In this document: piece by piece, positions 61,701 through 64,000 of the stretch | How positions within the stretch are numbered: position 1 is the first letter of the stretch | How the letters are laid out: every line of letters begins with the position of its first letter | Made by a program: the position numbers and the translations under genes | Notes under the pieces: model-generated | Databases searched by the model: none | What the model was told of the DNA's origin: nothing | The model's input: the letters and a program-made list of their open reading frames with translations, nothing else | NCBI GenBank assembly: GCA_963978905.1 | Contig: OZ022260.1 | Coordinates: 46,149,551-46,213,550, forward strand | DNA length: 64,000 bases | DNA from: Trichostrongylus colubriformis | Taxonomy: Eukaryota > Nematoda > Chromadorea > Rhabditida > Trichostrongylidae | Direction: 5' to 3'

Positions 61701-62971
61701 TCAAATCCTACAAAAACTGACTAGAGTGAGTTGCAAGGTGCGTTGTAACAGGGTTTTTATCATGGGTGATTGCTTTCCTTCTAGGAGAAGAGCTTTACTG
61801 ACAAGTCCAGTTGCACGTGAAATGATTAGTAGCAATGTAAGAAAAACTCAGACTTGAACATCGAAACCCCTCTACTTCAAGTAAGCCTAGAAAGGCTAGG
61901 TTAATATTGCCACAATGTGACAAATAACAGTTGCTTAGTTCTACTTCACTGTTGTAGCGCTGAGTTCTTGACAACTTGTGAAAAAAAAACTCAAAAAACG
62001 TTGCGCTCACACTACTCACGCTGTTTGCTCAGATTCCAGGAACACTTCACTTGTGAACGTAATACTCGAGTACACAAATGTGATATTTGTACCTCCTGTG
62101 TTCCTAAGTACTTTGTTGCGAGTTATTTTTTTTTCAAAACGCAAATTTCTGTCAACAAAAGGTCATCATCGAGCAACAGCAGTAGTTAACAACTCAGGGT
62201 GTCGTGGGGAAGGGACGTCGCGTATTGAGGCATCACTCCCCAGACAAGGATCTACTTCATTTCGCACGAAAAAAAATGTTTCTTCCACTCAGTCTCGTTC
62301 TCAAAGCTTAGGCATACATCCATATCCCCAGCTCGGTGTAACAGGGTGTGTGCAGATATGACGGAAAATCGCGTGACCGCCCGCGGCGAGCGGCGCGGCG
62401 GGTGCGAGTGCCAGTGGCAGGGCATGGCAGCCTTCAAGTGAGGCAGTGTGGCATGGGTAGAAGCGCAGAAGTGACGCAGCCACGCTCTGCCGGGCTCCCA
62501 AGAGCAATCGATTCGCAAGTCGCACTGGTGGCGCTGCGAGTGGAACGCCGCGAAGCGATTTTCCGTCATATATGCACACACCCGGTGTAACATAGTATGT
62601 TCACTGCGCTGCGCTACTATACACGTCACATCTGCCTTTGACTGCCGTCTTCCTCCCATTGACCTAGTATCCACAAGGGAAGGTTTCTCCTACTTTGATG
62701 TCTGCAGCGTGATTGGAAGGGCTATGTTCGAGTATAGGACCAACTTCATTTGACATAATATTTTGCAGCAATCACTCAAGATTTAGTCCTCTTCATTTTC
62801 AGTTTTGAAAGCTGGCGGAACTGCTTCCTTTTCCACTCGTTTGCCCTTCTGGTCTGTAACGCGGTGTTCTTTTTGTGGGCCGATGCTAAACCTGCTCCAT
62901 GGACGCAAGTTGTGGAAGATAGCAAAGACGAGCTCAATGACGGAGAAAACGGCACACTCAAAAGTGCCTAG
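52797..62971 (+). CDS. SLC17-like major facilitator transporter, 13 exons
   Basis: Exons: 52797-52859, 52907-53042, 53103-53240, 54663-54733, 56448-56586, 56650-56819, 57303-57404, 57475-57538, 57593-57668, 57728-57851, 57914-58009, 60950-61020, 62803-62971. All introns are GT-AG, phases agree, and the protein is 472 residues, the usual size for the family. It should have about 12 membrane helices, starting at residues 22-47. Family landmarks are SNMTTYNFTKICM (42-54), WLQASVAIGA, LLARTFQGVAFSATFP (130-145) with the transmembrane arginine R133, PVSGALCSSGWGWPSVYYVH, the cytoplasmic basic loop ending SMPYGAILTS, NTAGFNKCATLHSRQYGHFV (exon 11) and a short acidic C-terminus. SLC17 proteins move organic anions or phosphate, often coupled to sodium or membrane potential; the substrate here cannot be read. 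Introns 5 and 7-10 are 54-70 nt, whereas introns 3, 6, 11 and 12 contain transposon insertions. Confidence 0.94.
53271..53517. mobile_element. MULE-like GC-rich MITE, transporter intron 3
   Basis: It starts gggtgtgtgc at 53271 and ends gcacacaccc at 53517. caagattgc is duplicated exactly at 53262-53270 and 53518-53526. The interior is inverted relative to the 62344 copy. It begins 30 bp after the donor of exon 3. Confidence 0.95.
56852..57273. mobile_element. TA-flanked MITE filling transporter intron 6
   Basis: It is an AAGGAATCG-family palindromic element with TA at 56850-56851 and 57274-57275. It carries the same gtgttacccatatgtttatg and gagatagagcaccacaa blocks as the 22204 and 58546 copies. 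Without it and one TA, intron 6 (56820-57302) would be about 59 nt, like its neighbours. Confidence 0.92.
58195..58375. mobile_element. Decayed hAT-like fragment, transporter intron 11
   Basis: ggagggggtcgtac, gtttccctcgaa and caggcttgacc resemble one end of the CAGGGTCAAGC family. The other end is not clear. Confidence 0.45.
58546..58973. mobile_element. TA-flanked MITE, transporter intron 11
   Basis: It is an AAGG(G/A)ATC-family palindromic element with TA at 58544-58545 and 58974-58975 and mirrored arms containing acagcactacaaagtacgtc and its inverse. It is more diverged at its left tip than the 22204 and 56852 copies. Confidence 0.9.
59340..60880. mobile_element. Foldback-type element, transporter intron 11
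   Basis: About 59370-59480 (ctcatgacgcgcttt, gggggtacatacagg, gatgtccatttttgctgcgc) is inverted at about 60620-60725. The centre resembles 20040-20400 (gtttgaccccctgaaaacga, gctacgggccc). A tRNA-like segment is at 60311-60398 (minus). Outer boundaries are approximate. Confidence 0.7.
60311..60398 (-). other. tRNA-like sequence (Lys-like), degenerate
   Basis: On the minus strand ggtggcttactggataagac resembles an A box region, ggactcttaaac a lysine-type anticodon loop, and ggtggttcgaaaccc a B box. The acceptor and anticodon stems do not pair well and the length is 88 nt. It lies inside a foldback element, so it is probably a tRNA-derived part of that repeat. Confidence 0.45.
61480..61640. repeat. 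GC-rich repeat, uninterrupted copy
   Basis: It contains ccggcggcagggcgtggc, ctctcccgtgccactctccc and gcctgtcaacgcagc, with inverted motifs at its two ends (gccggcggcagggcgtg / cacgccctgccggtgg). The copy at 44150-44715 is the same sequence interrupted by a MITE. Confidence 0.75.
62344..62583. mobile_element. MULE-like GC-rich MITE with perfect 9-bp duplication, intron 12
   Basis: Inverted ends of about 29 bp begin gggtgtgtgcagatatgacg and are mirrored to 62583. ggtgtaaca is duplicated exactly at 62335-62343 and 62584-62592. At 240 bp it is a good reference for the family. Confidence 0.95.
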
Positions 62972-63290
62972 TAGTCAGTAATCGATGTCTATCGAGGGTC
63001 TCCTTCAGATTCGTCAATCAAACTGGTAAAAATCCCGCTACTTTGATCTAGCTCCTTAGTGAGTGATGTAAACAAGATAGGATCTTGTGTAAAAACTTTG
63101 CTTTCACTGTCAAGTATGGTTTCTGATGTGCACTGATATGTATAGTTAACACATTACAAACTATCACTAACAAGAACTCACAGTTCTAAAATTACCTGTA
63201 ATATTGCTGTTTTTCGAGATTTCGGATTTTTGACTCTTCTTGATATCCACATAATGATATTTGCTTATTTGTTTACTACGGGCTTTATGT
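62972..63290. other. 3' flank of the transporter, no gene seen
   Basis: AT-rich sequence following the TAG stop. No clear polyadenylation signal was singled out. Confidence 0.4.
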
Positions 63291-63513
63291 TGTGTATACC
63301 CTTATGTTAGGATTTCGCACCACGACGAGCGGTGTGCGACGCAGTGTGTGCGAGTTATGCGCGTCGCTGTAGTTGGGTCATGGCCGATTACACGGTAATG
63401 CTAGGGGTGCGATACGCAGTTGACCTGTAATCGCTTCGAGACCTTTAGCTCGTCCGCACTGCTTCGCTTACGACACGCCGCGGTGGGAAATCCTGACATA
63501 AGGGTTTACACCC
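63291..63513. mobile_element. MULE-like MITE, second subfamily, diverged copy
   Basis: Shares ttaggatttcgcac, gcgatacgcagt, cactgcttcgctta and gaaatcctgacataaggg with the element at 40551-40784. The terminal bases and target duplication are no longer clear. Confidence 0.8.
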
Positions 63514-63679
63514 TGCTATACACACACTTTCACGCAATCAGAGTGTTGTCCGCAGAGGCCGTGTGGTATCGGACTCTGGGTGCAAGGACTCTGGAAGCCT
63601 TTGCAAAATCCGCGTACCATTCTGGGCCCCGCTCACGTAATCCGTGCTCTCCAGAGTCTTCGCCGTGTTGCATTTGATA

Positions 63680-63833
63680 CCAGTTTCTCCTTCGTGGGCA
63701 GCGCTTTGGAGAGGTGTACTTAGGTCGGATTTTAGTTTTTTGCGCGTAAAACTTTGCATGTTTCGCGTAGTAAACAAATGCAACGTAACCATGTGGACAA
63801 CAGAGAAATTCGAATTTCCGTGAACTATTCCTT
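63680..63833. mobile_element. Partial TA-MITE of the AAGGAATCG family
   Basis: The right arm only: ttttgcgcgtaaaactttgc, acaaatgcaacgtaaccatg, cgtgaactattcctt. The left arm is unrecognisable, so this is an old or truncated copy. Confidence 0.6.
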
Positions 63834-64000
63834 TGACCGAAAATGCGAATGAAATAAATGATGTATATGTGTCACTTCCCATACTGTGTTTATGAAGACT
63901 ACGCAAGTGATGTTGGTGAACATCTTAAGGGTGAGGCAGCGTTCACAGTGATGGAATTTCCACTGTGGCAGAATTGCGGAATAGGTGGAAAACGATAAAA
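63834..64000. other. Window end, no gene seen
   Basis: Nothing recognised in the last 167 bases. Confidence 0.4.

Overview
The window looks like gene-poor, transposon-rich nuclear DNA of a nematode, most likely a clade V (strongylid or hookworm-like) species. The two secure genes have worm-style structures: many short exons, introns of 54 to 70 nt next to introns expanded by insertions, TTTTCAG acceptors, and a probable trans-splice acceptor 29 nt before one start codon. The kinase belongs to the tau-tubulin-kinase-like group that is expanded in worms, and the non-LTR elements are of the RTE type seen in hookworm and Haemonchus genomes. The species assignment is inference. I found no bacterial operons and no CRISPR array.

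Layout. 1-3760 is tandem repeat: three 145-bp units, then a satellite of about 247-bp monomers with higher-order structure. 4237-4424 holds five consecutive perfect GC-rich hairpins. 5250-13772 (minus) is a CK1/TTBK-like protein kinase of eight exons; its 4.6-kb fourth intron contains a three-level nest of transposons and an RTE-like fragment. 15979-18055 (minus) is a decayed RTE-type retrotransposon with a recognisable YADD motif. 19665-41630 is mostly repeats: TA-flanked MITEs, a hAT-like element with a perfect 8-bp target duplication (23802-25166), a large imperfect inverted repeat (26155-29005), a Tc3-like transposon with subterminal repeats (31139-32711) and tRNA-derived elements. 42102-44647 carries two more GC-rich MITEs. 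44720-52486 contains no gene I can confirm. 52797-62971 (plus) is a complete 13-exon SLC17-like major facilitator transporter of 472 residues.

How the parts relate. The two genes lie about 39 kb apart on opposite strands and show no functional link. The most informative structure is in the mobile DNA. A MULE-like family of 234 to 283 bp MITEs leaves 9-bp target duplications (five copies perfect or with one mismatch, plus one interrupted copy whose duplication is still perfect). A second MITE family inserts at TA and ends in AAGG/CCTT. A hAT-like family starts CAGGGTCAAGC. These insertions explain most of the intron expansion, and in several places their order of arrival can be read directly. 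All exon coordinates come from hand splicing by reading frame and splice sites and have not been tested against transcripts.
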